A stretch of 64,000 nucleotides of DNA from CBDBZX01 sp965213645 (GCA_965213645.1 CBDBZX010000004.1:372001-436000), one strand, 5' to 3'; counted from the stretch's first letter, positions 24,357 to 33,121 are shown. The notes: generated by a model not told the origin, from the letters alone. Translations and numbers: made by a program.

Positions 24357-25271
24357 CTATCCTCGGTCCGTCTGCGAGCTATACGTACTCTCAAAAATCT
24401 TGTCCGCGTTGCCCGCCTCGAACCCTTCGCGGCGGTGTTCGCGCCTCACCTCTTCCTTCGGCAGATTCTGATACTCGCCCAGCACACGCCGCTCAGCAAA
24501 CTCGACGTAAGAGCCCGAAATCTCACGGGTTTCACCATCTGCAAATTCAGCTTCGATCATCTTTGCTACGGTCGAGCTTTGCAAAAGTTTCTCATCGGGG
24601 CTCGTCTTGACCTCTCCGCCCGAGTCGTTGAGCTTGAAGCCGTGCGCTTTCAAAAAAGTATTGAAGTCCGCTACGGTGTCGTATCCGCTAGGTAGCGTGT
24701 GCACCGAAATCGTGAAGTGGTTGAGGTAGTAGCGGTTGTAGATGACCCAAGCGGCGTACTCGCTCTCGTCGGCTAAGCGCTCGTAGTCTTCCAAGCTCGG
24801 CAGTCGCCAAAGGGGTGAGTGCAAAAAGGTATCGACTTGAGCGGCGGCGTCCAAGTCGAGTTTATCCACCGGGTCGCTTTTGACCTCATCCGTATAAGAA
24901 CGAATGATGCGCTGCGCCTCTTCGGACAGCTCGCCTACGCGCAATTCGCTGATGAAAATGCGCGGGAAGTGTGGCTCGGGTGGGCTGTACCAGTAGGCGT
25001 TGAGTTTCTTAGCAGGGAAGTCGTAGGGGTCGCGGCGCTCGTAGCCGTAGTGGAGGAAGATTTTCTCGAGCGAGGCGACACCCAGATGCGCTACACCCAG
25101 CGTGCGAAAGGCGATGTGGTCGTTTTGAATGTCGTCAGGTCGGGCGATGGCCTCTTCTTGGATCATCGTCTGGATAATCTTTTCTACGTCGGGCACGCGC
25201 GCTTGGTAGCGGCGCATGAGACCATTTAAGACGCTTTGCAGGGTTTCTAATTTATGGGTAGTTGTGGGCAC
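24357..25271 (-). CDS. DUF1338 protein, 2-oxoadipate dioxygenase/decarboxylase-like
   Basis: The 304-residue protein matches the DUF1338 family, whose characterised member HglS (YdcJ) converts 2-oxoadipate to D-2-hydroxyglutarate in lysine breakdown, using a metal. Candidate metal ligands are His in NDHIAFRTLG, His in YLNHFTISVH and Glu in SGSYVEFAERR. Translation starts at a GTG after AAGGAG. No other lysine catabolic gene is adjacent, but the facing aldehyde dehydrogenase could serve a dicarboxylic-acid pathway. Confidence 0.82.
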   Translation of the reverse strand: MPTTTHKLETLQSVLNGLMRRYQARVPDVEKIIQTMIQEEAIARPDDIQNDHIAFRTLGVAHLGVASLEKIFLHYGYERRDPYDFPAKKLNAYWYSPPEPHFPRIFISELRVGELSEEAQRIIRSYTDEVKSDPVDKLDLDAAAQVDTFLHSPLWRLPSLEDYERLADESEYAAWVIYNRYYLNHFTISVHTLPSGYDTVADFNTFLKAHGFKLNDSGGEVKTSPDEKLLQSSTVAKMIEAEFADGETREISGSYVEFAERRVLGEYQNLPKEEVRREHRREGFEAGNADKIFESTYSSQTDRG

Positions 25272-25462
25272 AAGGACTCCTTAGACATAGAGTTGCAACT
25301 ACAATACCTCTGAGGCAAAAGTGTAGCTAGCATTGTACAAAGAGTTAAGAGGTATCAACCTTAGTTGGCCTTTCAACAAGAGGTCAAAATCGAAAAAGGC
25401 ATTGATTCATAAGTTGAGTTTTGCCGCTCGAGCCCCCGACTACCGCCACTTTCAACGTCCAA

Positions 25463-25484
25463 TAAAAAACCGCCGGGAAGCGGT
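25463..25484 (-). terminator. Terminator after the TGG-repeat protein gene
   Basis: On the minus strand ACCGC and GCGGT pair around TTCCCG and run into TTTTTTATT, about 35 bases after the stop at 25521. Confidence 0.75.
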
Positions 25485-25520
25485 CTTAGCTGCTTTTGGT
25501 CATAGCTTATTAGACGTAGC

Positions 25521-26342
25521 TTAGTTGCTGCTTCCGCGTACCTGCTCGAGCATCCCCCCTAGCTCTTCATAGATACGCTGTAACTCATTCAGCGTTTCGT
25601 CGTTTACGTTCGTCGCGTTGTCTGAAGGGTCGGACTCGAGGCGCTCAATCAGACTTCCCAGTTCACTGTAGCTGCTCGCGAGTTCGTCTAGGTCGCTCGC
25701 AATGCTCGCCCCGCCTGTTGCGCCGCCCCCACTCACGCCGCCCGTCATATCGCCACCACTACTCATGTCGCCGCCCGTAACATCACCGCCGGACATATCG
25801 CCATTCTGACCTGTTATGCTCGTTGCATCACCGCCAGAGAGGTCGCCGCCCGTGACGTCGTCCATGCCGCCAGCGATGTCGTCGGTGCTTGCGCCACCCG
25901 ACATGTCACCGCCTGTCACATCACCGCCTGTCATCGCGCCGCCAGACACACCACCACTCGCGCTTTGACCCTCGGTACTGCTCGCAACATCACCGCCCGT
26001 GACGCCGCCACCCGTTAAGCTGCCAGGTGCACTGCCCTCGCCCCCCGTTGCCAGGTCTGCATCCTCAACTTCACCGCCGGTCATCAGACCAGAATTCAAC
26101 TCACTCGCTTCGACCTCACCACCGGACATGCCACCTGTCACGCTGCCACCCGTCGCTCCACCTGTGATGTTTTCGGCAGCCTCCAAGTCGCCCCCCGTCA
26201 TGTCACCTTCACCGACGAGGCTTCCACCGATCTGAGCGTCGCCCCCCGTCATATCACCCCCGGTTGCGCCGCCTGTATCTTGAGCGGAAACGAGGCCGAA
26301 GGCGATAAGCGCGGCTAGAACAAGAACGCTGAATGATTTCAT
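25521..26342 (-). CDS. Secreted TGG-repeat protein
   Basis: The 273-residue product has a signal peptide (MKSFSVLVLAALIAFGLVSA), about 200 residues built from short degenerate units of the form (T/S)GG(D/A/E/S), such as MTGGDVTGGDMSGG, and a helical C-terminal tail (LDELASSYSELGSLIERLES, then LNELQRIYEELGGMLEQV) likely to form a coiled coil. No family is recognised. The Gly/Asp/Thr repeats could bind calcium or form an extended surface layer. I chose the ATG at 26342 because AAAGGGG precedes it and the signal peptide starts there. A similar Thr-Gly-Gly linker follows the signal peptide of the binding protein at 14854. Confidence 0.8.
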   Translation of the reverse strand: MKSFSVLVLAALIAFGLVSAQDTGGATGGDMTGGDAQIGGSLVGEGDMTGGDLEAAENITGGATGGSVTGGMSGGEVEASELNSGLMTGGEVEDADLATGGEGSAPGSLTGGGVTGGDVASSTEGQSASGGVSGGAMTGGDVTGGDMSGGASTDDIAGGMDDVTGGDLSGGDATSITGQNGDMSGGDVTGGDMSSGGDMTGGVSGGGATGGASIASDLDELASSYSELGSLIERLESDPSDNATNVNDETLNELQRIYEELGGMLEQVRGSSN

Positions 26343-26574
26343 GATTGCCCCTTTCAAGACGTAAAAGTATTTCAAAGTTAGGAGAGTAAGCACTTTAAGC
26401 AAGAGTATACGCCTGTAACGTAATCGAACGATGATTGACATTAAGACGCTTCTCCAAGACACTACCCCCGCAATCTTTAGTTCATACTTAGGCTAAAAGA
26501 GCAATGTGAGATAATTTGCATTTCACATTACGATTCATTTTCATTAAGGTGAGAATTGAGCAGCGCCCAATTCT

Positions 26575-27444
26575 CTACCAACGGTAGTGCCGAATATGTT
26601 CGCCGCGCTTAGCAATCTCGCTCATAGACTCGATACCGATGTCTAAGTGAATATCCGTAAACTTGCTGAAGACCTCTCTCGCCGACGCCTTTGTCTTAAT
26701 CCCGTCTTTTTTGAGCGGCAAGTCCGACACGAGCAAAAGCGCTCCAATCGGTACTTTGCTGGCAAACCCCCCGATAAAGAGCGTCGCCGTCTCCATGTCA
26801 ATCGCTAAAGCTCGCTCTTCGTAGAGTTCCGCTTTGAACCTCTCGTCGAACTCCCAAAAGCGGTAGTCGGTCGTGTGCACCACGCCCGTACGGTAATCGT
26901 AGCCCTTCTCCATGATGATCTGCGAGACGAACTTCTGCACCTTAAAGGTCGGCAGCGCAGGGACTCGAGGCGGCATAAAGTGTTTCGACGCGCCCTCGTC
27001 ACGAATGGCGGCGGTGGGCAAGATGAAATCGCCGACCTCTAACGAGCGGTGCAGCCCGCCTGTAATGCCCAAAAAGAGCACCGCTTTAGGGTCTACCGTC
27101 GCTAAGGTCTCGATAATGATGGCAGCGTTGGGTGAACCTATCGAGAAGTTGACAATAGAAACGCCCATCTTCTCGCTGTGCACCACACTCATCGCCGAGC
27201 CGTGCGTCTCCGAGTCGCCGCAGAGCGAGCGGAAGCGCTCCATGTAGTAGCCGAAATTGGTGAGGATAATCTGCTTTTGAAAGTCGCCAGGAGCCGTGCC
27301 CGTGTAGCGCTCCAGCATATCGGCGGCAATCTTCCACTTTTTGTCGTTCGCGTAGATGCGGTTCGGGTCGGGGAAGAGGTAGGGATTTTCTTCGCGCTCT
27401 TCTTCTATTGGATGGGCGATTTCTGCGGTGTGGTCACTGTCCAT
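26575..27444 (-). CDS. amn: AMP nucleosidase (short type)
   Basis: The 289-residue enzyme belongs to the nucleoside phosphorylase/AMP nucleosidase fold: NPYLFPDPNRIYANDKKWK, ILTNFGYYMERF, AVLFLGITGGLHRSLEVGDFILP, AIRDEGASKHFMPP, and the catalytic end ALAIDMETATLFIGGF followed by LLLVSDLPLK. It splits AMP into adenine and ribose 5-phosphate. It lacks the regulatory N-terminal domain of the E. coli enzyme. TACCCT lies 5 bases before the ATG. Confidence 0.9.
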   Translation of the reverse strand: MDSDHTAEIAHPIEEEREENPYLFPDPNRIYANDKKWKIAADMLERYTGTAPGDFQKQIILTNFGYYMERFRSLCGDSETHGSAMSVVHSEKMGVSIVNFSIGSPNAAIIIETLATVDPKAVLFLGITGGLHRSLEVGDFILPTAAIRDEGASKHFMPPRVPALPTFKVQKFVSQIIMEKGYDYRTGVVHTTDYRFWEFDERFKAELYEERALAIDMETATLFIGGFASKVPIGALLLVSDLPLKKDGIKTKASAREVFSKFTDIHLDIGIESMSEIAKRGEHIRHYRW

Positions 27445-27514
27445 AGTTGAGGGTACGGGATTTATGAGAAAGGTACAAGGGGGCAGGGTGAGGTGTGAAG
27501 AGGTTGGCTTTGGA

Positions 27515-27564
27515 GAAGCGATTGGCTTTTAGGTTTTAGCTGAAGGCTTACAGCTAATCGCTTC
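27515..27564. repeat. Palindromic repeat between trxC and amn
   Basis: GAAGCGATTGGCT and AGCTAATCGCTTC pair at 12 of 13 positions around a 24-base loop containing TTTTAGGTTTTAGC. A similar TTAGCTTTTAGC-rich hairpin lies at 44548. It sits just after the trxC stop and may end that transcript. Confidence 0.6.
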
Positions 27565-27569
27565 ATACC

Positions 27570-27989
27570 TTAGAGATGCGGACGTAACTTCGCCTCGAGC
27601 GCTCCCTTAGACAGCGCTCCCACCATCGTCTCAACGGCTTGACCCTTTTTGAAAAGCATCAGCGTCGGGATACTCTGCACACGGTAGGCGCTCTGCGTAG
27701 CAGGGTTTTCGTCGATGTTGAGTTTGACGACTTTGAGTTTGCCTTTGTGCGCTCTGGAGAGGTCTTCTAAAACAGGCGCGACCATGCGGCACGGTCCGCA
27801 CCAGGGAGCCCAGAAGTCCACGAGCACGGGAACGGGCGCATTCAACGCCTCTTTGAACGACGCATCTGAGGTACTCATAAGCCAGGGCAACGTCTGAGCG
27901 CACCGCCCACAAACCGGAAGCTGACCTTCGGGTGGCGTGCTGAGGCGATTTTTCGCATTGCAGTTCGGACAAGTGATGAGATTAGCCAT
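27570..27989 (-). CDS. trxC: Thioredoxin 2 with N-terminal zinc finger
   Basis: The 139-residue protein begins with a zinc ribbon (CPNC at 8-11 and CGRC at about 27-30) followed by a thioredoxin domain with active site WCGPC, the cis-proline SIPT and VGALSKG. This is the TrxC/thioredoxin 2 layout, often induced by oxidative stress. Its start is 3 bases after the stop of the MATE transporter gene, so the two share a transcript. Confidence 0.95.
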   Translation of the reverse strand: MANLITCPNCNAKNRLSTPPEGQLPVCGRCAQTLPWLMSTSDASFKEALNAPVPVLVDFWAPWCGPCRMVAPVLEDLSRAHKGKLKVVKLNIDENPATQSAYRVQSIPTLMLFKKGQAVETMVGALSKGALEAKLRPHL

Positions 27990-27992
27990 CCC

Positions 27993-29315
27993 TCACTCTA
28001 GCGCCTCTTTGAACATCCCGCCCGCCTGGAAATAACGCACCGCTAGCGTCACCACCCGCACACCCATGAGCGCCACGATGCCCCACCACACGCCCGCCAA
28101 ACCTAGACCAAGAGGTACAACCAAGAGGAGAACGAGCACCGCCGCCACTGCTGAAATCACCATCGCCCTAGCGAGATACGCAAAGTCTTCCGCGCCCATG
28201 AAAATTCCGTCCCACACAAAGACGAGCGCGTTCAAGGGTTGCATAAAGACGACGAAAGGGAAAACTGCGAGCACGAGCGCAATGACCTCTTCATCTCCTG
28301 TAAAAAGTCGCGGCAGGTAAGGCGCGAGCAGCGCGAAGCCGACGCCAAGAAACACGCCGACGCCCAAACCCCATACGAGCAAGCGGTTGGAGACCTCTCG
28401 AGCCGAATTCGCGTCGTTCTCCCCCAAATACTTCGCCACTAAAGCCTGCGCCGCAATTGCCAGCGCGTCCACGACGAGCGCCAAAAAGAGCCAGAGTTGC
28501 GCGGCGACTTGGTGCGCCGCAACTTCTAAGACGCCCACCCGCGTCGCCACTGCCGTCGCTAGCGTCAACGTGCCAATCAGCGCAAAGGTCCGCACCGCCA
28601 ATTCCCAGCCGATGCGCAAAAAGGGACGGAGTTCGGTGAGGTTCGGCAGGATAAGAGGTATGCGGAGTTCCTCTCTCCGCTTAACGAGCAAGAGCCATAC
28701 GAACCAGAGCGCCCCCACCCACTGCGCGATGACCGTCGCCCAGGCTGCACCCGCCAAGCCCCAGCCGAAGCCAAAGATGAACAAGGGGTCGAGCACTAGG
28801 TTTACTACGTTCAGCCAGAGCGTAATGACGAAGGGCGTCCGCGTGTCCTGATAGCCGCGAAACGCGCCGTTGCCCGCCGTGATGAGGAGCAGCGCGGGAC
28901 CCGCCAGCGCACGAATCCGCAGATAGACTAAGGCAGGTTCCCGCAACCCCTCATCCGCGCCCATGAGCGTGAGAATCGGCACGGCGAACGCTTGCAAGAG
29001 GATGAGCGCTACAATGCCTACGATGAGCGCTAGCGTAAACGCCTGCATCACCACGCGCCCCGCCCCCGCCCGGTCTCCCCTGCCGATGGCGCGTCCTATC
29101 ATCGGGGTGGTGCCATACGCTAAGAAGTTAAAGACCACAAACGCGAGCGAGAAGACCGAGATGTTGACGCCCAGCGCGGCTAAAGGCGTTGCGCCTAAGC
29201 GCCCGACGAAGGCGGTGTCTACTAAGGAGACGACGGGGTCGGCGGCGAGTGCGCCCAGGGCGGGGAAGGCGAGGGCGAAGATGGCGCGGTCATGTTTGTG
29301 GAGGTGAAAGGTCAT
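27993..29315 (-). CDS. MATE family efflux transporter
   Basis: The 440-residue membrane protein has about 12 transmembrane segments and the MATE/DinF features: FALAFPALGALAADPVVSLVDTAFVGRLG at the start, LAYGTTPMIGRAIGRGDRAGAG, and the second-half repeat starting VAAHQVAAQLWLFLALVVDALAIAAQALVAKYLG. MATE proteins export cationic drugs or metabolites using Na+ or H+ gradients. It is followed almost directly by trxC. The DinF branch is suggested by the internal pattern, not proved. Confidence 0.93.
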   Translation of the reverse strand: MTFHLHKHDRAIFALAFPALGALAADPVVSLVDTAFVGRLGATPLAALGVNISVFSLAFVVFNFLAYGTTPMIGRAIGRGDRAGAGRVVMQAFTLALIVGIVALILLQAFAVPILTLMGADEGLREPALVYLRIRALAGPALLLITAGNGAFRGYQDTRTPFVITLWLNVVNLVLDPLFIFGFGWGLAGAAWATVIAQWVGALWFVWLLLVKRREELRIPLILPNLTELRPFLRIGWELAVRTFALIGTLTLATAVATRVGVLEVAAHQVAAQLWLFLALVVDALAIAAQALVAKYLGENDANSAREVSNRLLVWGLGVGVFLGVGFALLAPYLPRLFTGDEEVIALVLAVFPFVVFMQPLNALVFVWDGIFMGAEDFAYLARAMVISAVAAVLVLLLVVPLGLGLAGVWWGIVALMGVRVVTLAVRYFQAGGMFKEALE

Positions 29316-29328
29316 GGAATACTGGGGA

Positions 29329-29874
29329 TTACCACAAGTCAGCTAACTTTTCGTATTCAAATTGTGGTTGATTTGAAATTAAGAAGCTCTGGTCGTAGGT
29401 TCTAAGAAAACCGATATTGACCGTGACTTCGGTGTAATACCAAAAATTATTACGGGTCGTAAATCTCCCGTTATGCTTCAGCTTTCCTATTTGTCCTAGT
29501 TTCAACGTAAAAGCAAGTTTACATTCAGGTACAAGGTTTCCAAAGTGGTCAGCATAGATTCTTGGCGGTATGCCCCCCGTTTCCTCATCGTATTTGTAGT
29601 AGACGTTGAGCTTGTCCGTCAGTTCTAGCTTTGTACAACCAAGCGCAAAAGGATTATTCAAATCGTAGATTTCAAGTTTTTCGTTTGGTTCCTTGAATCC
29701 GTCTGTTTCACCAAACACAAGCGTCTGACAAACAACCTGTTCTGAACTCGGTTCAATTTCAAGTGTCGGCAGCATAAAAGCAGAGGGAAGAGCGCGGCGA
29801 AGTTTTGCGCCAGAGCTTCCGCGAGAACGAGTATATTTTGACCATATCGTTTTAACTTCTTGAACGGCAACCAT
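29329..29874 (-). CDS. Hypothetical protein
   Basis: A 181-residue soluble protein of no family I recognise. It has alternating hydrophobic stretches and aromatic residues (KLNVYYKYDEETGG, NNFWYYTEVTVNIGFL) that suggest a beta-rich fold. The coding region appears AT-richer than its neighbours, hinting at recent acquisition. The start at 29874 has no clear ribosome-binding site and an internal Met at about residue 34 is an alternative. Confidence 0.55.
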   Translation of the reverse strand: MVAVQEVKTIWSKYTRSRGSSGAKLRRALPSAFMLPTLEIEPSSEQVVCQTLVFGETDGFKEPNEKLEIYDLNNPFALGCTKLELTDKLNVYYKYDEETGGIPPRIYADHFGNLVPECKLAFTLKLGQIGKLKHNGRFTTRNNFWYYTEVTVNIGFLRTYDQSFLISNQPQFEYEKLADLW

Positions 29875-29939
29875 CTAAGAGATTCTACTTGAAAGTTGTG
29901 CTCAAGCCCCCTCCAAGCCCCATCTGCTAAACTAATCCC

Positions 29940-30251
29940 ATGCTTCTGACGCTGCAACATCCCGAACTAGAACGCCTCGCTAAAGAGGTAGCTAAGCGCA
30001 CCGGGAAACCCCTAGAACTAGCGGTACTTGCCGCGTTGCAGGAGAAGCTCCTTCGGCTCACCCCTCTTTCCGAAAGACTCAGCGTAGCGGCTGAACTTCT
30101 AAAAGAGGACTACGAGGGAGACGCGGACCTGACTGCTTTTACAGAACTCGAGCGGCAGGAAATTGACCGCCAGTTTGAGATGATGGCGGGAGATGAAAGC
30201 TATCAAGAGTTGAACCGACGATTAGCCGAAGGCTTCACGGAGCGAGACTAA
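29940..30251 (+). CDS. VapB-like antitoxin (Rv0623-type), without toxin partner
   Basis: The 103-residue protein opens with HPELERLAKEVAKRTGKPLELAVLAALQEKLLRL, the pattern of Rv0623-like VapB antitoxins that bind DNA and a PIN-domain toxin. No PIN toxin follows; the next gene (LysE) is on the other strand. It is therefore an orphan antitoxin or a stand-alone regulator. TAAACT lies 6 bases before the ATG. Confidence 0.7.
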   Translation: MLLTLQHPELERLAKEVAKRTGKPLELAVLAALQEKLLRLTPLSERLSVAAELLKEDYEGDADLTAFTELERQEIDRQFEMMAGDESYQELNRRLAEGFTERD

Positions 30252-30300
30252 GAAACGTTGCCCCACTCTGAACCTCTAACAGGGCACTCTTAGCTCGAGC

Positions 30301-30915
30301 CTACCGCTCCACCGCCACATACACCCCTAGCCCAATCAGCGCACCCCCCGACGCCACACGCTGCACCTTCCGCCCGCGCCGGTTTTTGAGCACCCCGCTC
30401 AGCGACCCCGCCGCAAACGCGACGATGAGGTCCGCCCCGCTGGTAAGTAGCGTGGTGATAAACCCGAGCGTCACGAACTGTAAGAACACGTGCCCCGCCG
30501 GGTTGACGAACTGTGGGATAAACGCGAGGAAGAAGAGGGCTGTTTTTGGGTTGAGAACTTCGGTTAGGATGCCTTGGGTGAATGCATTTTTTGAAGAGGT
30601 CAAACTCTTGGTGTCTACCTCGAGAGTGTCTTTCTCGAGCAGCATCCTCACCCCAAGATAGACGAGATACGCCGCGCCTAGCCACTTAATAACGGCAAAC
30701 GCCACCGCCGACGTCGCCAGAATTGCCGAGACGCCGAGCGCCGCCGCGAGCGTGTGGAGAAGCCCCGCAACGCCTGTGCCAAGCGTCGAGAGGACGCCCT
30801 CTCGCCTGCCGCCGCGCACCGTTCGCGCTAAAACGTAGAGCATTCCCGGACCGGGGATGACGGCGAGGGTAAGGGCGGCGGCGAAGAAGATACCGAAGGT
30901 AGTAGGGTCAATCAT
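30301..30915 (-). CDS. LysE/RhtB family amino-acid exporter
   Basis: The 204-residue membrane protein has about six transmembrane segments and the family signature AVIPGPGMLYVLART near the N-terminus, followed by IKWLGAAYLVYLGVRMLL and GILTEVLNPKTALFFLAFIPQF. Members export amino acids such as homoserine, threonine or lysine; the substrate is unknown here. The start overlaps the HigA-type gene by 4 bases, an unusual operon partner. Confidence 0.92.
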   Translation of the reverse strand: MIDPTTFGIFFAAALTLAVIPGPGMLYVLARTVRGGRREGVLSTLGTGVAGLLHTLAAALGVSAILATSAVAFAVIKWLGAAYLVYLGVRMLLEKDTLEVDTKSLTSSKNAFTQGILTEVLNPKTALFFLAFIPQFVNPAGHVFLQFVTLGFITTLLTSGADLIVAFAAGSLSGVLKNRRGRKVQRVASGGALIGLGVYVAVER

Positions 30916-31217
30916 CTTGATAGATTTTCAAACGGCGTGACCTCTTGCTCCAAGCTCCCCGCCAGCACATCCTCAGCCGTTTCCAAATCGTAGCGACTTT
31001 GTAAATTAAGCCAGAACTGCGGCTCAACACCAAAGAAGCGCCCTAAACGCACTGCCGTATCCGCTGTAATCGCGCGGTTTCCTCTCACAATGTGGCTCAC
31101 GCGGTCTTGCGGCATGTTGGTTGCTTTAGCAAGTTGATATTGAGTGACACCAAAGGGGTCCAGAAAATCCTCTTTGAGCACCTCGCTAGGATGAATAGGG
31201 GGGATGTCTCGCTTCAT
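30912..31217 (-). CDS. higA: HigA-type antitoxin, without HigB
   Basis: The 101-residue protein matches HigA/VapI antitoxins: PPIHPSEVLKEDFLDPFGVTQYQLA, then the helix-turn-helix NMPQDRVSHIVRGNRAITADTAVRL, and FFGVEPQFWLNLQSRYDL. The toxin gene higB normally precedes higA; here the upstream 60 bases are non-coding and the next gene is unrelated. GAGGAG precedes the ATG. It may now regulate the overlapping LysE gene or act as an anti-toxin in trans. Confidence 0.88.
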   Translation of the reverse strand: MKRDIPPIHPSEVLKEDFLDPFGVTQYQLAKATNMPQDRVSHIVRGNRAITADTAVRLGRFFGVEPQFWLNLQSRYDLETAEDVLAGSLEQEVTPFENLSR

Positions 31218-31280
31218 TGCTAAGCTCCTCTAGCAAAGTAAAGATTTACCACAAGATTACTGCTGTTCTACTACCAAAAT

Positions 31281-31676
31281 TCAATGATTGCACTTCGGTG
31301 CAACCTTTTCTCCGCCTCGCCTGACTTCTTCTGGAACATTGTACTTGAGCCATTCAGGGTCAGTGTTCGTGTAGTTCTCGAGGAAGTACGACATCTGGCA
31401 AAAGTAATCGAAAACGGTTTTTCGGTAGTTCTCTGTATTAGGTTGTTCTTGAAACTCCTCCATCTGCTTATAAGCACGGCGAATAAAAAGAGGAATCACC
31501 TCATAGTTTTTGCTCAAGTAAAGTGCAATGACCTGATTGGTGTAGCACACCATAGGATAGTGAGGATGATTCCTCCTGTAGCATTGTTCAGGGACGAGCC
31601 CGCTGCTATTCAAAAGAACGTGAAACTTCTCCAACTCTTTTCTTGCTTTCTTCGCTCCCTCGAGTGGTAAACTCAA
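31281..31676 (-). CDS. Hypothetical protein
   Basis: A 131-residue soluble protein, rich in aromatic residues and apparently helical (IALYLSKNYEVIPLFIRRAYKQMEEFQEQ, YRKTVFDYFCQMSYFLENY). I do not recognise the family. A Shine-Dalgarno-like AGAGGTGGG precedes a TTG start. It lies between the aminotransferase and higA on the same strand and looks AT-rich. Confidence 0.55.
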   Translation of the reverse strand: MSLPLEGAKKARKELEKFHVLLNSSGLVPEQCYRRNHPHYPMVCYTNQVIALYLSKNYEVIPLFIRRAYKQMEEFQEQPNTENYRKTVFDYFCQMSYFLENYTNTDPEWLKYNVPEEVRRGGEKVAPKCNH

Positions 31677-31692
31677 AACCCACCTCTAAAAA

Positions 31693-32856
31693 CTAGGCTT
31701 GCACCTTGAGCAACTTCTCAATCCGCTCCAACGCCCGCTCGATATTCTCCAAGCTCGTCGCATACGAAAACCGCGCTTGTCCGGGCGCAAGAAAGTCCGT
31801 CCCCGGCACCACGCCGACGTGGGCTTGCTCCAAGAGAATCATCGCCGCCTCGGTCTCGTCCTCGTGAATGGGCGTGAGGTCCGCCATCACATAGAACGCG
31901 CCTTGAGGTTTGGGCGTCTTGAGTCCTAGGCTGTTGAGCCCTTCGACCAGCACGTCGCGCCGCTCCATGTACGCTTCTTTGGTCATGTCGATGAATTCTC
32001 GAGTCTTCTCCACCTCGTTCAGCGCCGCAATCACCGCGTACTGCGCCACCGCGTTCGCGCCGCTCGTCACCTGACCCTGCAAGCGGTTCATCGCTTTGAT
32101 GAGGTCCTTGGGTCCCGCTCCGTAGCCGATGCGCCAGCCTGTGAGCGCATACGATTTGCTCGCGCCGTGAATCACAAGCGTTTTATCCTGAGCAAGCGAG
32201 GCGCAAGAGGTGAATTCACCTTCGTAGACGAGGTGTTCGTACAAGTCATCGGCGAAAATCCAGATGTCACGTTCTGCCGCGAGTTCGACAATCCCTTTGA
32301 CGACTTCCGGCGGATAGACTGCGCCCGTCGGGTTTGAGGGCGAGTTAATGAGGATGACCTTCGTCTTATCGGTAATGGCTGCTTCGACATCCTCCACACT
32401 CGGCACAAAACCGTCTTCCGGGCGCGTCATAATCGGTACGGTGACGCCGCCCGCGAGCTGCACCTGGGCGGGATACGAGACCCAGTAGGGCGCGGGCACG
32501 ATGACCTCATCGCCGGGGTTCAAAATCGCCATAAATGCGTTGTAAAGTACCTGCTTGCCGCCCGTGCTGACGAGTATTTGATCCGGCGCATACGAGAGGT
32601 CGTTCTCCCGCTCAAACTTCGCGCAGACCGCCTCGCGCAGCTCTGCCATGCCCTCGGCGGGGGTGTACTTGGTGAGCCCCTTGTCAAGCGCCTCACGCGC
32701 CGCCGCAAAGACGTGTTCGGGCGGCTGGAAGTCGGGCTCGCCCGCCGTCATCGCAATGACATCTGTACCTTGGCGCTTCATCTCCTTGGCTTTGGTATTG
32801 AAAGCGACGGTAGAGGACGCTTTGAGTTTTTGGATGCGTTCAGATAACTGGGGCAT
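31693..32856 (-). CDS. Aspartate-type aminotransferase (PLP, class I)
   Basis: The 387-residue enzyme is a fold-type I aminotransferase of the prokaryotic aspartate aminotransferase subgroup Ib. Visible motifs are AMTAGEPDFQPPEHV, KYTPAEGMAELREA, VSTGGKQVLYNA, INSPSNPTGAVYP with the Asn that contacts the cofactor, FADDLYEHLVY, the PLP-binding lysine in HGASKSYALTGWRIGY, and the C-terminal RFSYATS with the carboxylate-binding Arg. It transfers amino groups between aspartate and 2-oxoglutarate, possibly also prephenate. A good AAGAGGTG precedes the ATG. Confidence 0.93.
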   Translation of the reverse strand: MPQLSERIQKLKASSTVAFNTKAKEMKRQGTDVIAMTAGEPDFQPPEHVFAAAREALDKGLTKYTPAEGMAELREAVCAKFERENDLSYAPDQILVSTGGKQVLYNAFMAILNPGDEVIVPAPYWVSYPAQVQLAGGVTVPIMTRPEDGFVPSVEDVEAAITDKTKVILINSPSNPTGAVYPPEVVKGIVELAAERDIWIFADDLYEHLVYEGEFTSCASLAQDKTLVIHGASKSYALTGWRIGYGAGPKDLIKAMNRLQGQVTSGANAVAQYAVIAALNEVEKTREFIDMTKEAYMERRDVLVEGLNSLGLKTPKPQGAFYVMADLTPIHEDETEAAMILLEQAHVGVVPGTDFLAPGQARFSYATSLENIERALERIEKLLKVQA

Positions 32857-32900
32857 GGTTCACCTCTTCCTTGGTAACTTTTATCCTACACAATCTAATA

Positions 32901-33021
32901 GCAGGTATACCCGCTTCGCAGCTAGCGGGAGTGTGCCACGCGACTGCACTTTCATCTGGTCACGAACGCTCTTAGGCTAAAAAATACCGATTGGCACGTA
33001 ACCTTTTAGGATGACATCTGC
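32901..33021. repeat. Diverged 76-bp-type palindromic element with inserted module
   Basis: The element resembles 33564-33639: GCAGGTAT (32901-32908), then CATCTGGTCACGAACGC after a 44-bp insertion, and a right end GATGACATCTGC. The insertion contains a 30-base module (32913-32942) that is also found almost unchanged at 53324-53353. It fills the gap between the aminotransferase and ndk. Confidence 0.65.
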
Positions 33022-33054
33022 GGTATTTAACTACGGAACTTCGTAAAATGATGA

Positions 33055-33097
33055 TAAAAAAGGAGCCTCACGTAACCTCGAGAGGTCCAGTGAGGAA
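33055..33097 (-). terminator. Terminator of ndk
   Basis: On the minus strand a nested hairpin (CCTCAC with GTGAGG outside, ACCTC with GAGGT inside) is followed by CTCCTTTTTTATC. Confidence 0.75.
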
Positions 33098-33121
33098 CCA
33101 AAAAACACACCTGAAAGAACG

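Noticed and set aside
25700..26280. Regular repeats with CACCGCCCGT-like words, CRISPR or minisatellite
   Set aside because: They are the degenerate codons for Thr-Gly-Gly units of one secreted protein and keep its reading frame.
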